DNA from: Marinobacter salsuginis | Lineage (GTDB): Bacteria; Pseudomonadota; Gammaproteobacteria; Pseudomonadales; Oleiphilaceae | Length of the DNA stretch: 64,000 nt | Direction of reading: 5' to 3' | NCBI RefSeq assembly: GCF_009617755.1 | Contig: NZ_BGZH01000002.1 | Location: forward strand, 310,001-374,000 | Shown here: positions 17,242 to 26,400 of the stretch, in pieces | Numbering within the stretch: the first letter of the stretch is position 1 | Layout of the letters: each line of letters opens with the position of its first letter | The notes under the pieces: model-generated | What the model was told of the DNA's origin: nothing | What the model saw: only the letters and a program-made list of their open reading frames with translations | Database searches by the model: none | Made by a program: the position numbers and the translations under genes

Positions 17242-17742
17242 ATGCGCAATTCCCTGCAAAATCTTCTCGCTCTGGCAGTCATGGCGCTCTTACTTGGCGG
17301 CTGCGCCAGCAGCGGAAATATCAAGCCGTCCTCATCCGCGCCGGTGCAGCCGTTGCCTGTTGAGGCATCCGGTTCCGACAAGGCACAAAAGCTCTGGCAG
17401 GTGTTCGAGCGCTACCGGGGAACCCCCTACGAATACGGCGGCACCTCTTCTGACGGCTTCGATTGCTCCGGATTTATTCTTACCGCCTATCAGGAAGGCC
17501 TCGGCAAACAGTTGCCCAGGACAACCGGCCAAATGCTGGCCAGTGGTGATGTAGTACATCCTGGCGAGATTCAGCCGGGCGACGTGGTGTTCTTCCAGAT
17601 TGGCGGCAAGGAGCAGCACGCGGGCATCTACATGGGCGGAGACCGGTTTATCCACGCCTCCACGTCTGCCGGCGTTATCCAGTCTTCAATCAGCGGTTAT
17701 TACTGGAAAGGGCGCCTGACCGAAGCGCGGCGCTTCGACTGA
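17242..17742 (+). CDS. NlpC/P60 cell-wall peptidase lipoprotein
   Basis: 166 residues from ATG 17242 (preceded by CAGGATTGAG). The lipobox is LLLGGC. The NlpC/P60 catalytic residues are Cys in DGFDCSGFI, His in QHAGIYMGG and a third polar residue in FIHASTSAG. Such enzymes cut peptide stems in peptidoglycan (MepS/Spr-like). A slightly upstream TTG start adds two residues with no benefit. The gene converges on the DUF4442 gene, with a small GC-rich hairpin in between. Confidence 0.9.
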   Translation: MRNSLQNLLALAVMALLLGGCASSGNIKPSSSAPVQPLPVEASGSDKAQKLWQVFERYRGTPYEYGGTSSDGFDCSGFILTAYQEGLGKQLPRTTGQMLASGDVVHPGEIQPGDVVFFQIGGKEQHAGIYMGGDRFIHASTSAGVIQSSISGYYWKGRLTEARRFD

Positions 17743-17762
17743 GCCGGGCTGACCAGCCCGCT

Positions 17763-18236
17763 TCAACGATTTTTGCGACGCACGTAGAGTACTTTGTGCA
17801 CGCGCGCGACCAGATCACCGGATTCATCAACAATATCCACGTCCCACTCTGGCAGCATTTTGTCTCCGTTTGCCGTTGCGGCGCGGATCTCGTCAACACG
17901 CTCATCGGTCAGCTCAAACCGGGCCATCACCTTGCCTTTGCCGGGGCGAATAAAATCGATGCTCGCGGATTTGTCCCACACGATGTAGTCGTTCCCCAGC
18001 CTACGCATCAGTAGCAGCATGTACATGGGATCAACCATGCTGTAGAGAGAGCCGCCGAAGTGGGTGCCGACGTAGTTGGTGTTGTACCAGTGCTGGCCCA
18101 TCTCCACCGTTGCCGAGCTGAAGTCATCGGCAATATCGGTAACGCGAATGCCTGCTCCGAGATAGGGAGCAAACGTGGACAGCATGCGGCGCATGGCCCC
18201 TGCGCTGGCAAGCCAGCGACGTATGGTGGAATTCAT
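17763..18236 (-). CDS. DUF4442 hotdog-fold thioesterase-like protein
   Basis: 157 residues from ATG 18236, with GAGGAT six bases upstream. The sequence has the hotdog-fold pattern of DUF4442: NTNYVGTHFGGSLYSMVDPMYMLLLM, then DKSASIDFIRPGKGKV. The strand-helix arrangement and the GTHFGG segment resemble PaaI/YbgC-like thioesterases, but the usual catalytic Asp or Glu is not obvious. It may bind or hydrolyse acyl-CoA. Confidence 0.85.
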   Translation of the reverse strand: MNSTIRRWLASAGAMRRMLSTFAPYLGAGIRVTDIADDFSSATVEMGQHWYNTNYVGTHFGGSLYSMVDPMYMLLLMRRLGNDYIVWDKSASIDFIRPGKGKVMARFELTDERVDEIRAATANGDKMLPEWDVDIVDESGDLVARVHKVLYVRRKNR

Positions 18237-18332
18237 CACATATCCTCGGTGGTAAAAATGACTGCAAATTCAGTAGCACACTATCTTCCTCTGTGTCGTG
18301 CGCTGATGCAAGAAATTCATACGACCGTTTGA

Positions 18333-18362
18333 ATATTAAAGACCACCGATATTAAAGACCAC
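18333..18362. repeat. 16-bp-period tandem duplication over the argO stop codon
   Basis: ATATTAAAGACCAC occurs at 18333-18346 and again at 18349-18362, a direct tandem repeat with a period of 16 bp. The second copy contains the argO stop codon (18352-18354, minus strand). It looks like a recent slippage duplication at the 3' end of the gene and has no assigned function. Confidence 0.8.
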
Positions 18363-18957
18363 TGAACGTGAGGTGCAGGGCGATAGCAGCCATCATAACG
18401 CCGATGACGCCATCAATAATGCGCCAGGCCAGCGGCCGCGCGAGAATCGGGGCCAGCGCCGAGCCACCCCAGGCCAGCAGGCCGAACCAGAGAATCGAGG
18501 CGCTACTCGCACCAGCCACGAAGGTAGTCGCGTCTTCCTGCTGGGCGCCGACAGCCGGAATCAGAAGCAGCGTATCCAGGTAAACCTGAGGGTTGAGCAG
18601 TGTGACCGCCAGGGTCGTGAACACGACGGCCTTCAGGCTTCGCTTGGTCACCTCACCCGCTTCCAGGGCTGCCCTGCCGCGGCTGGCGCGAACAAATGAC
18701 TGGATTGCAAGCCAGCCAAGGAACGCCACCCCCAGCCAGCGGAGAATCTCAAGGGCCTCCGGCATGGCCATCAGGGCAGCACTGATGCCGAACATACCCA
18801 GCGTGAAAAGCGTGACATCCGCCACCATGCACAAGCCGGCTGACCACCAGTGGTGTTCCCGGCGAATTGCCTGGCTCAGCAAATAGGCGTTCTGCGCGCC
18901 AATCGCCACGATAATGCCGCCACACACGATCAATCCGGTCAGGTAACTCTCAAGCAC
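18352..18957 (-). CDS. argO: LysE/ArgO family arginine-type amino acid exporter
   Basis: 201 residues with six hydrophobic segments. Typical LysE-family marks are IAIGAQNAYLLSQAIRREHH in the first loop and LLNPQVYLDTLLLIP in the fourth helix. It exports arginine or related basic amino acids. It is divergent from a LysR regulator of the ArgP type with only 88 bp between the starts, the classical argP-argO arrangement in which ArgP binds the intergenic region. Confidence 0.92.
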   Translation of the reverse strand: MLESYLTGLIVCGGIIVAIGAQNAYLLSQAIRREHHWWSAGLCMVADVTLFTLGMFGISAALMAMPEALEILRWLGVAFLGWLAIQSFVRASRGRAALEAGEVTKRSLKAVVFTTLAVTLLNPQVYLDTLLLIPAVGAQQEDATTFVAGASSASILWFGLLAWGGSALAPILARPLAWRIIDGVIGVMMAAIALHLTFSGL

Positions 18958-19045
18958 GTTGGTTTCTCCTCACTCAATGGCGCAAGGTTACCGGTTTACA
19001 TCTATACTGGAAATTCATACTCATTATGCTGCATCAGTTTTCCTT

Positions 19046-19927
19046 ATGATTGACTACAAACTGCTGGAAGCGCTGGCGACGGTTGTTGAGTGCGGGGGGT
19101 TCGAGCGCGCCGGTCTGGCGCTTGGGCTGAGCCAGTCGGCCGTTTCCCAACGCATTCGGACACTTGAAATCCGGCTGGGGCAACCGGTTCTGGTCCGAAG
19201 TCCGGTACTCAAAGCGACACCCGCCGGGCAGCGCCTGCTCAATCACGTTCAGCAGGTGCAACTGCTGGAAAGAGACCTGACCAAATCCATTCCGGCGCTC
19301 TCGGAACCCACCGCCAGACTCCGCATTGCACTGAATGCCGACAGCCTGGCCACCTGGTGGGCGGCCGCCGTAGGCAGTTTCTGCGCGGACGAAACCCTGC
19401 TACTGGATCTCGTGGTAGAGGACCAGGACATCGGCCTTCGCCGAATGCGCGAGGGGGATGTGGCGGCCTGCCTGTGCAGCAGCCCCCAGCCAGTTGCCGG
19501 TGCGCGATGCGTGCCAATTGGCACCATGATCTACATGCCCCTGGCAACGCCGGAGTATGTTGACCGATATTTCGGGAACGGACTCAGTGAGGCCAGCCTG
19601 CAGAATGCCCCGGCCATCGTTTTTGGGCCAAATGACCAGCTGCAACACAGGTTTCTGGCCCAGTGCGGCTATCACGGCACCTTCCCCCACCACCTCTGTC
19701 CTTCCTCGGAAGGTTTTGTGAACCTTGCGCTGGCCGGCATGGGCTACGGCATGATTCCGGAAATGCAGGCACGCCCGGAAATTGCTGCGGGACGGCTGGT
19801 AAGCATTGCGCCTGAACAAACCCTGGAAGTACGGCTATACTGGCACTTCTGGCGCCACGGTGGCGGCGTGATGGACCGACTGACTTCTGCCCTGCGCTCT
19901 GCTGCCATGCTCAATTCAAGCGCATGA
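19046..19927 (+). CDS. argP: LysR-type regulator, ArgP/IciA family
   Basis: 293 residues from ATG 19046. The N-terminal winged helix-turn-helix reads DYKLLEALATVVECGGFERAGLALGLSQSAVSQRIRTLE, close to ArgP. The C-terminal half is a LysR-type effector-binding domain. It is adjacent to and divergent from argO, so it should activate argO in response to arginine and possibly lysine. A longer upstream frame to 18959 would cover the shared promoter region and is rejected. The last four bases overlap the next gene. Confidence 0.93.
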   Translation: MIDYKLLEALATVVECGGFERAGLALGLSQSAVSQRIRTLEIRLGQPVLVRSPVLKATPAGQRLLNHVQQVQLLERDLTKSIPALSEPTARLRIALNADSLATWWAAAVGSFCADETLLLDLVVEDQDIGLRRMREGDVAACLCSSPQPVAGARCVPIGTMIYMPLATPEYVDRYFGNGLSEASLQNAPAIVFGPNDQLQHRFLAQCGYHGTFPHHLCPSSEGFVNLALAGMGYGMIPEMQARPEIAAGRLVSIAPEQTLEVRLYWHFWRHGGGVMDRLTSALRSAAMLNSSA

Positions 19928-20304
19928 ACAAAGGAGGAGCACCAATCAGATTCAAGCACCGTGTAGCGGTTTACGGCACATTGAAGCGAGGCCGAAACAA
20001 CAGCCATATTCTGCGAGGCGAGCGGTTTGTTGGAACCGACTGGATGCCGAAGCTGAGCCTGTATCATCTGGGCCCCTACCCAGGCGCTGTAGAGGAACCT
20101 TCCACGGGCGTTCGCGTGGAAATCTATGAAGTGAACGATTCCACGCTGAAGATTTTGGACGAGTTGGAAGACTTCTTTCCTGAACGCCCGCAGAGCAGTC
20201 TGTATATCCGTCGGACCATGGACACCCGCCACGGGCCGGCCTGGGTGTATCTTTACAACCGGCCGGTCAAAACAATCCAACGGCTGAACTCCGGAAGCTG
20301 GTAG
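19924..20304 (+). CDS. Gamma-glutamylcyclotransferase family protein (YtfP-like)
   Basis: 126 residues. The substrate-binding loop YGTLKRG near the N-terminus and DELEDFF, holding the putative catalytic acid, mark the GGCT/GGACT fold. Such proteins cyclise gamma-glutamyl amino acids to 5-oxoproline. A 4-bp overlap with argP suggests they share a transcript. The specific substrate is not determined. Confidence 0.85.
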   Translation: MNKGGAPIRFKHRVAVYGTLKRGRNNSHILRGERFVGTDWMPKLSLYHLGPYPGAVEEPSTGVRVEIYEVNDSTLKILDELEDFFPERPQSSLYIRRTMDTRHGPAWVYLYNRPVKTIQRLNSGSW

Positions 20305-20340
20305 GCCAGCTCACACCCCGCCACAAAAAAGGACACGAGA

Positions 20341-20760
20341 TTGGATCTGACAACACCTGCCCTGCTCTTCCCCGCCATTTCGTTGCTATTGCTCGCTTAC
20401 ACCAACCGTTTTCTGGTGCTCGCGCAGCTCATACGCCAGCTCAAGCAGATGGACACCGAGGAAGATCACGCGCTCATCGCCCGGCAGATCAGCATGCTGC
20501 GCAAACGGATTGTGCTGACCAAACGCATGCAGGCATTCGGGGTACTCAGTTTCTTCCTGTGTACCGTCTCCATGTTCCTGCTGTTCCTGGGCGCGGAATT
20601 GCCGGGCGTGGTGGCGTTTGGCGCCAGCCTGGTGCTGCTGTCTCTCTCGCTGCTGTACTCACTGTATGAAATCCAGATCTCGACCAATGCGATCAACGTT
20701 GAGCTGTCCAACTTTGAGGCGCGCAAGAGTGCCGGCCGGGAAGATGTCGACTATTCATGA
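20341..20760 (+). CDS. DUF2721 domain membrane protein
   Basis: 139 residues from a TTG start with GGACACGAGA upstream. Three hydrophobic segments are seen: TPALLFPAISLLLLAYTNRFLVLAQLI, FGVLSFFLCTVSMFLLFLGAEL and VVAFGASLVLLSLSLLYSLYEI. Between the first two lies a basic region (ARQISMLRKRIVLTKRMQA), the DUF2721 pattern. The function is unknown. The gene converges on, and overlaps by about 10 bp, the CPBP protease gene. Confidence 0.85.
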   Translation: MDLTTPALLFPAISLLLLAYTNRFLVLAQLIRQLKQMDTEEDHALIARQISMLRKRIVLTKRMQAFGVLSFFLCTVSMFLLFLGAELPGVVAFGASLVLLSLSLLYSLYEIQISTNAINVELSNFEARKSAGREDVDYS

Positions 20761-21371
20761 GGCCGGTTTGCGGCGGGCTCGACAATCTTCACACCAAACC
20801 AGCGCGGAAACCGGAGCAGACAATAGAGCGCGATCATGTCGTAAACGGCATGCCAGATCATAACCAGCGCCAGGCTCTCTGATAGCGCATAGGCCGCGCC
20901 CAGTATCAAACCGAGCCCGGTTGCTACCAGAAAGTAGGTGAACGATACGTAGTGCACCAGCCCGAACAGCACAGATGCCGCCAACACGGCGGTCACCGGA
21001 TCGGTATGCGCCATCAGCCAGCCTTGGATTGCGCCGCGAAACAACAGCTCTTCACCAACGCCGGCCAATAGGGACAGCAAGACCAACACCAACGGAGAAT
21101 AACTGGAGGCAAAGTCATACAGCCCCTGCATCTGGCGTTCAAGATTCTCCGGAAACAGGCGTGGCACGCGCGTCAGCAGAAGCAGCAAGCCGTAAGTCGC
21201 AACGGCACCCAATGTGCCGTAAATCAGGCTTGGCCAGAGCCCCGGGCCGATAAGCAGCACCGGAATCCCGAATACCAGAATGGCCACCAACCCTACGACC
21301 CCAATGCCGCCCTGGAACAGCAGCGCAGCATTGGGGGAAATACCGGATTTTCGCCGTTTACCAAGCGCCAT
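20751..21371 (-). CDS. CPBP family intramembrane metalloprotease
   Basis: 206 residues, multi-pass membrane. CPBP/Abi motifs are EELLFRG (glutamate pair), FGLVHY (first His) and MIWHAVYD (second His). The family (Rce1-like, Abi) cleaves within membranes or processes prenyl-protein-like substrates; bacterial members are linked to self-immunity or stress. Helical segments cover most of the protein. Its start codon directly abuts the stop of the crotonase gene upstream, so the two probably share a transcript. Confidence 0.87.
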   Translation of the reverse strand: MALGKRRKSGISPNAALLFQGGIGVVGLVAILVFGIPVLLIGPGLWPSLIYGTLGAVATYGLLLLLTRVPRLFPENLERQMQGLYDFASSYSPLVLVLLSLLAGVGEELLFRGAIQGWLMAHTDPVTAVLAASVLFGLVHYVSFTYFLVATGLGLILGAAYALSESLALVMIWHAVYDMIALYCLLRFPRWFGVKIVEPAANRPHE

Positions 21372-22226
21372 TTACTGATCGAACAGCCGCTTCAGCGGAA
21401 ACAGCGCATCGTACTGGGGCGCCTGCTTCTGGGCTTTCGCCTGGAAGGATTTCATCATGTCCGTCGGACGGAACATGCCCGCCTGCCAGGTGGCCATGTA
21501 CTTCAGGCTGTCTTCCACACTGTGATCGCGGCTGTAATTGAGCATTTCCTTGCAACCAGTCACCGCCAGTGGTGAGTTCGCGGCAATCTGACCGGCAATG
21601 CCCATGACCGCTTCCAGCATGGTTTCCTGATCAGGGTATACTGCGTTTACAAAGCCGAGATTCCGGGCTTCAGCAGCGGAGAATTTGCGCCCGGTGTACG
21701 CCAGTTCGCGCACCACACCCTCGGGCATCAGTTTGGGCAGGCGCTGAAGCGTGCCAACGTCGGCGGTCATGCCCAGCTCGGTTTCCTTGATGGTGAAGTA
21801 GGCATCTTCCGTGCAATAACGGCTGTCCGCCGCACACACCAGATCAAGAGCTCCGCCAATGCAACCACCATGGATGGCAGCAAGTACCGGCAGGCGGATT
21901 TTTTCCAGGGAGGTCAGCGTATCCTGCAACTGCAGCACAACCCTGCGCAGGTTCTCCGCCATACGGCCAGGGTCCCCATTCATGGGCACCGCTTTGGGAT
22001 CGCTGAACACACCCAGGTCCATGCCGGCCGAAAAGTGTTTGCCGGTGGAAGAGATGACAATCACGCGAGCGTCGGTGTTGGCTTCAATATCCTGCATGCA
22101 ACGGGGCAACTCGAGCCAGAACGCCTTGTTCATGGTGTTCAGCGCCTCAGGGCGGTTGAACTGGACATGGGCGATATGGTCTTTGACCTCGATCGAAAAA
22201 CTCTCGTAACTGGACAACTCAGACAA
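21372..22226 (-). CDS. Crotonase-fold delta3,5-delta2,4-dienoyl-CoA isomerase-like protein
   Basis: 284 residues with crotonase oxyanion-hole loops (HFSAGMDLG and IHGGCIGGALDLV). The motif KETELGMTADVGTLQRLPK matches the mitochondrial ECH1 isomerase. Glu148 and Asp156 sit at the spacing of that enzyme's two acidic catalytic residues (eight apart). This predicts isomerisation of 3,5-dienoyl-CoA to 2,4-dienoyl-CoA in the beta-oxidation of unsaturated fatty acids. It is immediately followed by the CPBP protease gene. No FadR or PsrA box was recognised upstream. Confidence 0.9.
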   Translation of the reverse strand: MSELSSYESFSIEVKDHIAHVQFNRPEALNTMNKAFWLELPRCMQDIEANTDARVIVISSTGKHFSAGMDLGVFSDPKAVPMNGDPGRMAENLRRVVLQLQDTLTSLEKIRLPVLAAIHGGCIGGALDLVCAADSRYCTEDAYFTIKETELGMTADVGTLQRLPKLMPEGVVRELAYTGRKFSAAEARNLGFVNAVYPDQETMLEAVMGIAGQIAANSPLAVTGCKEMLNYSRDHSVEDSLKYMATWQAGMFRPTDMMKSFQAKAQKQAPQYDALFPLKRLFDQ

Positions 22227-22356
22227 GACAGCACTCCTTATTATGTATTCCGAAAACCGGCTCTTAAGCGATCACCGCGAATAATGGTTTCTCTATTCTG
22301 CTACCTTCGTATTATGGCGGACAGAGAGACGACACGTTAACCCGAAAAGGCCTGGT

Positions 22357-23328
22357 ATGGAATTCACCTTCCTCGGCACGTCAGCCGGAACACCCACGAA
22401 AGCTCGCAACGTAACCGGCCTGGCATTGAGTCATGGAGGCCCCAAACACTGGTACCTGATTGACTGCGGGGAAGGCACCCAGCACCAGTTGTTGCGAACG
22501 CATCATTCGGTGATGCAACTCCAGGCCATATTTATCACCCACATTCACGGCGACCACACATTCGGGCTGCCGGGGCTGCTCACAAGCGCCTCCATGCTGG
22601 GCCGAACCGCCCCGCTCTACCTGATCGCGCCCCGTCCGGTAAAAACCTTCGTTGAGGCAGCGCTGGGCAACAGTGACTCAAGCCTCAGTTTTGAAATACG
22701 ATTTGTTGATTCCGAGGCAGAAAGCTTCCACTGGGAGGACGAAGCGCTGTCAGTTACGGCAGTTGCCCTCTCCCATCGCGTATCCTGCCGGGCATTTGTG
22801 TTCACTGAAAAGAACCTCGAACGCCAGCTGCTGCGTGACAAGCTTGAAGCTGACGGTATTGAGGCCGGCCCAGCCTGGGGCCGACTGCAACAGGGCCACG
22901 ATGTGGTTCTGGAAGATGGCCGCCTGGCCCATTGCGACGACTACACCCAAATTGCCAGAAAACCACGCAAAGTGATTGTTGCCGGTGACAATGACCAACC
23001 TGACCTGCTTCTCGAAGCAAGCACGAATGTCCAGGTTGTGATTCACGAGGCAACTTACACGCAGGAGGTCTCGGACCGGGTCGGCCCCTGGCCACAACAC
23101 AGCTCCGCGGCCCAGGTAGCCCGTTTCGCTGAGGCCGCCGGTGTTCCGCATCTCGTGTTGACCCATTTCAGCTCCCGCTACCAGCTCAACCCGAACGCCT
23201 ATCCACACATTGGTGAGATCGAATCCGAAGCCAGGGGCATCTATAGAGGGAACCTGTATCTGGCAAACGACTTTGCCTGCTATGAGCTTGGCAGGGATCT
23301 GATACTGAGACCTTCCGAGCGTCTATAA
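22357..23328 (+). CDS. rnz: Ribonuclease Z
   Basis: 323 residues, metallo-beta-lactamase fold. The di-zinc motif THIHGDH is followed by FGLPGLL and, further on, AGDN, HEATYTQE and LTHFSSRY, the full set of ElaC-type residues. RNase Z trims tRNA 3' ends. The start MEFTFLGTSAGTPTK is the family N-terminus. The gene diverges from the crotonase gene. Confidence 0.95.
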   Translation: MEFTFLGTSAGTPTKARNVTGLALSHGGPKHWYLIDCGEGTQHQLLRTHHSVMQLQAIFITHIHGDHTFGLPGLLTSASMLGRTAPLYLIAPRPVKTFVEAALGNSDSSLSFEIRFVDSEAESFHWEDEALSVTAVALSHRVSCRAFVFTEKNLERQLLRDKLEADGIEAGPAWGRLQQGHDVVLEDGRLAHCDDYTQIARKPRKVIVAGDNDQPDLLLEASTNVQVVIHEATYTQEVSDRVGPWPQHSSAAQVARFAEAAGVPHLVLTHFSSRYQLNPNAYPHIGEIESEARGIYRGNLYLANDFACYELGRDLILRPSERL

Positions 23329-23470
23329 TGAGGGCGTGGCTCCTGGGCCGTCAGCAAATTGATGTGTCGCTTTTGTAGATTCGCCTTTGCGTTCGGCGAA
23401 GTTCAAATTACACTGCAATCGGGGATAATCTGAACAACAATTCACTTTTCACTGCTCAGGAAGGCGGTCA

Positions 23471-26400
23471 ATGGCCCGGTTTAACGCAAAACAGTCCAGT
23501 CTCAGCAAGGATGCGGTCGTCGTCACTCCCGGCCTCATTCCTTGTGGCTGTATCATCGACAGCGTGACTCTGGACAGCAAAGAACTCCGCCTCGGCCTGA
23601 AGCATTTCTCCTCACCCGCTGTGCTTGATCAACTGTCATCGTCTGCCTCCGCCCAGGCGGATCTGCACGTTTTCCTCGATCATGATCATGACAAGCAACA
23701 TCTCCATTTTCGGGGAGCGGTTCGCAGCGGCCGGGGCGACAGTATTTCGCTCGAACTCCAGGGCATCACCCCGGACCTCGAACGCGAAGTTGATCTTCTG
23801 GTGCAGCACACGGGCAAGAGCAAACTGGCGGACCCCGGGCCGGCGCCCGCGCTGAAACAACTTTATCACCAGCATTGCCGGCGACTTCTGGAACAGTTGC
23901 TTCCGGAATTTATGGAGGGCACGTTCGAAGGCATTGAAGCCGATCTGGAACAAGCGGCCGAGCTCCGTGAAATCACCCGACTCAAGGATATGCGCTTCAT
24001 CTTCCAGAGCCGACAGCAGCGGATGCTCCAGGATTTTCAGGCGCAGTTTCAGGCCAACCAGACAACTCTTGAACCAGCTCCCGAATCCGGCAACAACGCC
24101 AAAGAATTGCATCTGCTGCAACAGCACGAGTTTGAAGACTGGCTTGATTTGCAGGCCATCGCCACGGGCATAAGTAAAGCAAACTCCGGCGCAACCTTTT
24201 TGCTCAACCAGTTCCTTAACCAGATCTTCCGTCAGGACGTCAACGACGACAACAACCCGCTAACGCCTCGCGCACTGTGCGTGTGCCTGCAATACATGGT
24301 CGACCACCTGGGTATTGCGCGGGAGCACCGCCTGACCATCTACCGGGCCTGGGAGAGCGCTCTGGGCAGGGTGTGGCCCGCAGCCATCCGCTCCCTGATC
24401 AATGATTGCCGCCGGGCAGGACTGGAAGCCCTGGACATCACCGAGCTGCCGGCGAACTGGTCGCTCAGGGAATACGCCCAGGAGGACACAGGTTCTCCAG
24501 GTGAAACGGACAAGGGCACATCGGACAAGCCGGCGGAAGCCGACGCCACCGGGCACTCAATGTCAGGGATGCCATCGGCTGGCCGTTCCCTGTTCCAGTT
24601 GATGGCGCTTGAGGCAAGCCCCTCGTCTGAACCCGCAGACTGGGAGGAACCCAATCCGAAGCTCTCGGAAAACCTCCGTTCCAGGCGCCGCGAACTCCTG
24701 AACAGGTTGCACGAGGATGAACCGAATATGGCAGGTTTGCTGCGGGAACTGGCCGACTCGGACGCCGAACTGGCCAGCGCCCTTGACCGGACAGCCGTGG
24801 AAAAAGCCAACCTGGTGGACCGGTTGTTTGCACCGCTGGAAACAAACGAAGGACTCTCGGGTTCGCTTCGCCACCAACTGCAGAAACTTCGGCTGCCGGT
24901 GTTTGAAACGCTGGTCGAAACACCGGACTTTCTGAATACCGACGATCACCCCGCCCGGGACATAATCAATAACCTGATGCACATCTGCCTTGCAGAGAGG
25001 GCATCGAGCAAGAAACTGGAAGCGACGGTTGCCGACATTGTCGAGGAACTGACGGAAATCGAGGTATCGGATCCAGACCTGCTGGAAAGTCTGGGCCAAC
25101 GCCTGAAACAGCTGGTTGAGCGGCAGGACCAATCATTTATCCGAAACTCGGAACGGCTGGCCAAAACCCTGGAGGGCAAAGAGCGCCTGCGCAAAACTCG
25201 CAAGGAAGCCCGGCAACGACTGAATGAACTCCTCGGCGGCAGGCAGGTTCCAAAAACGCTGATTCGACTGCTTCAGGCGGGCTGGGAACAATTGATCGTC
25301 CTGACAATGTTGCGGGAAGGCCCGGAAAGCCGACACTGTGAGGAACTTGTTGATGTCGTAGCACAGCTCCAGGCCTGGCTGTCTCCAGCCGGCACCTCTG
25401 GTGAGCTGGCATTTGAACGGGAACTTGAAAGCAGTGTTATGCTGCAATTCATTGAGCGGGAACTCAAAACCACCGGTGATATTTCCCGAACCCGACCAGC
25501 CATAGACGAGCTATCCGGAATCCTGCAGGGCACTACGGAGGCAGAGACCACCTGGGTGGAGGAATACGGCGACGCCGATGAGACACCATTGACGCTGCCC
25601 CCGGAGCTCGAAGACAGCCGTTGGGTTTCCAGGGCAAAGGACATTGCCGTCGGCGATTGGGTTGAAGCCTGGTTTGAAAACGGGGAGACCCGTCGCATGC
25701 GCCTGGTCTGGGGTGGCGAGGATTCACTCCGGTTTGTTTTTCTCTCGCCCAAAGGTATGAGTGAAGTCAGTTACGGATTCCCGGAGTTTGTCCAGAAACT
25801 CGCCGAAGGCGAAGCCTGGCTGGTTGAAGATGGCGACATCCCGTTCCTTGATCAAAGCCTGTTCAGCATTGTTGAGGACGTGTACCGGAAGCTGAATTTT
25901 CAGGCCACACATGACGCCCTGACCGGCTGTATGCACCGCCACGACTTCGAAAAACAGGTATCAAGGCTGATCAGCGCGGCACCCTCGTCGCCGGACGAGA
26001 GTGATTCCGCACTTATGGTCCTGGATATAGACGAGTTCAGTGTCATCAACGCCTCCTATGGTGCGGAAGCCGGCGATGCCCTGTTGCGAGATGTCGCCGA
26101 ACTGCTGCGGAGAGCGTGCGGTTCCAAGTTCCCGGAATCCTACGTTGGCCGAATCAGCGGTAATGAGTTTGCCGTGCTCATCAATAACATCAGCACGGAG
26201 GACTGCCTGGATTTCGCAGAATCCCTGCGGCGAAACTTCGAGCAGCAGGTTTTCCAGCATGGGCCGGCGGAATACAAGGCAACGGTCAGTATCAGTATTC
26301 GACCGGTTACTGGTGCCGCTCACTCCCCCGGCGATCTTCTCAACCAGGCGAGCCTATCCCTCAAGGCGGCCAAGAAACTGGGAGGAAACCGGATTGAGCT

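Noticed and set aside
17745..17760. GC hairpin CGGGCT/AGCCCG between the NlpC and DUF4442 genes as a terminator
   Set aside because: It is short, with no T tract immediately after it. It could be a weak bidirectional terminator but is not strong enough to list as one.
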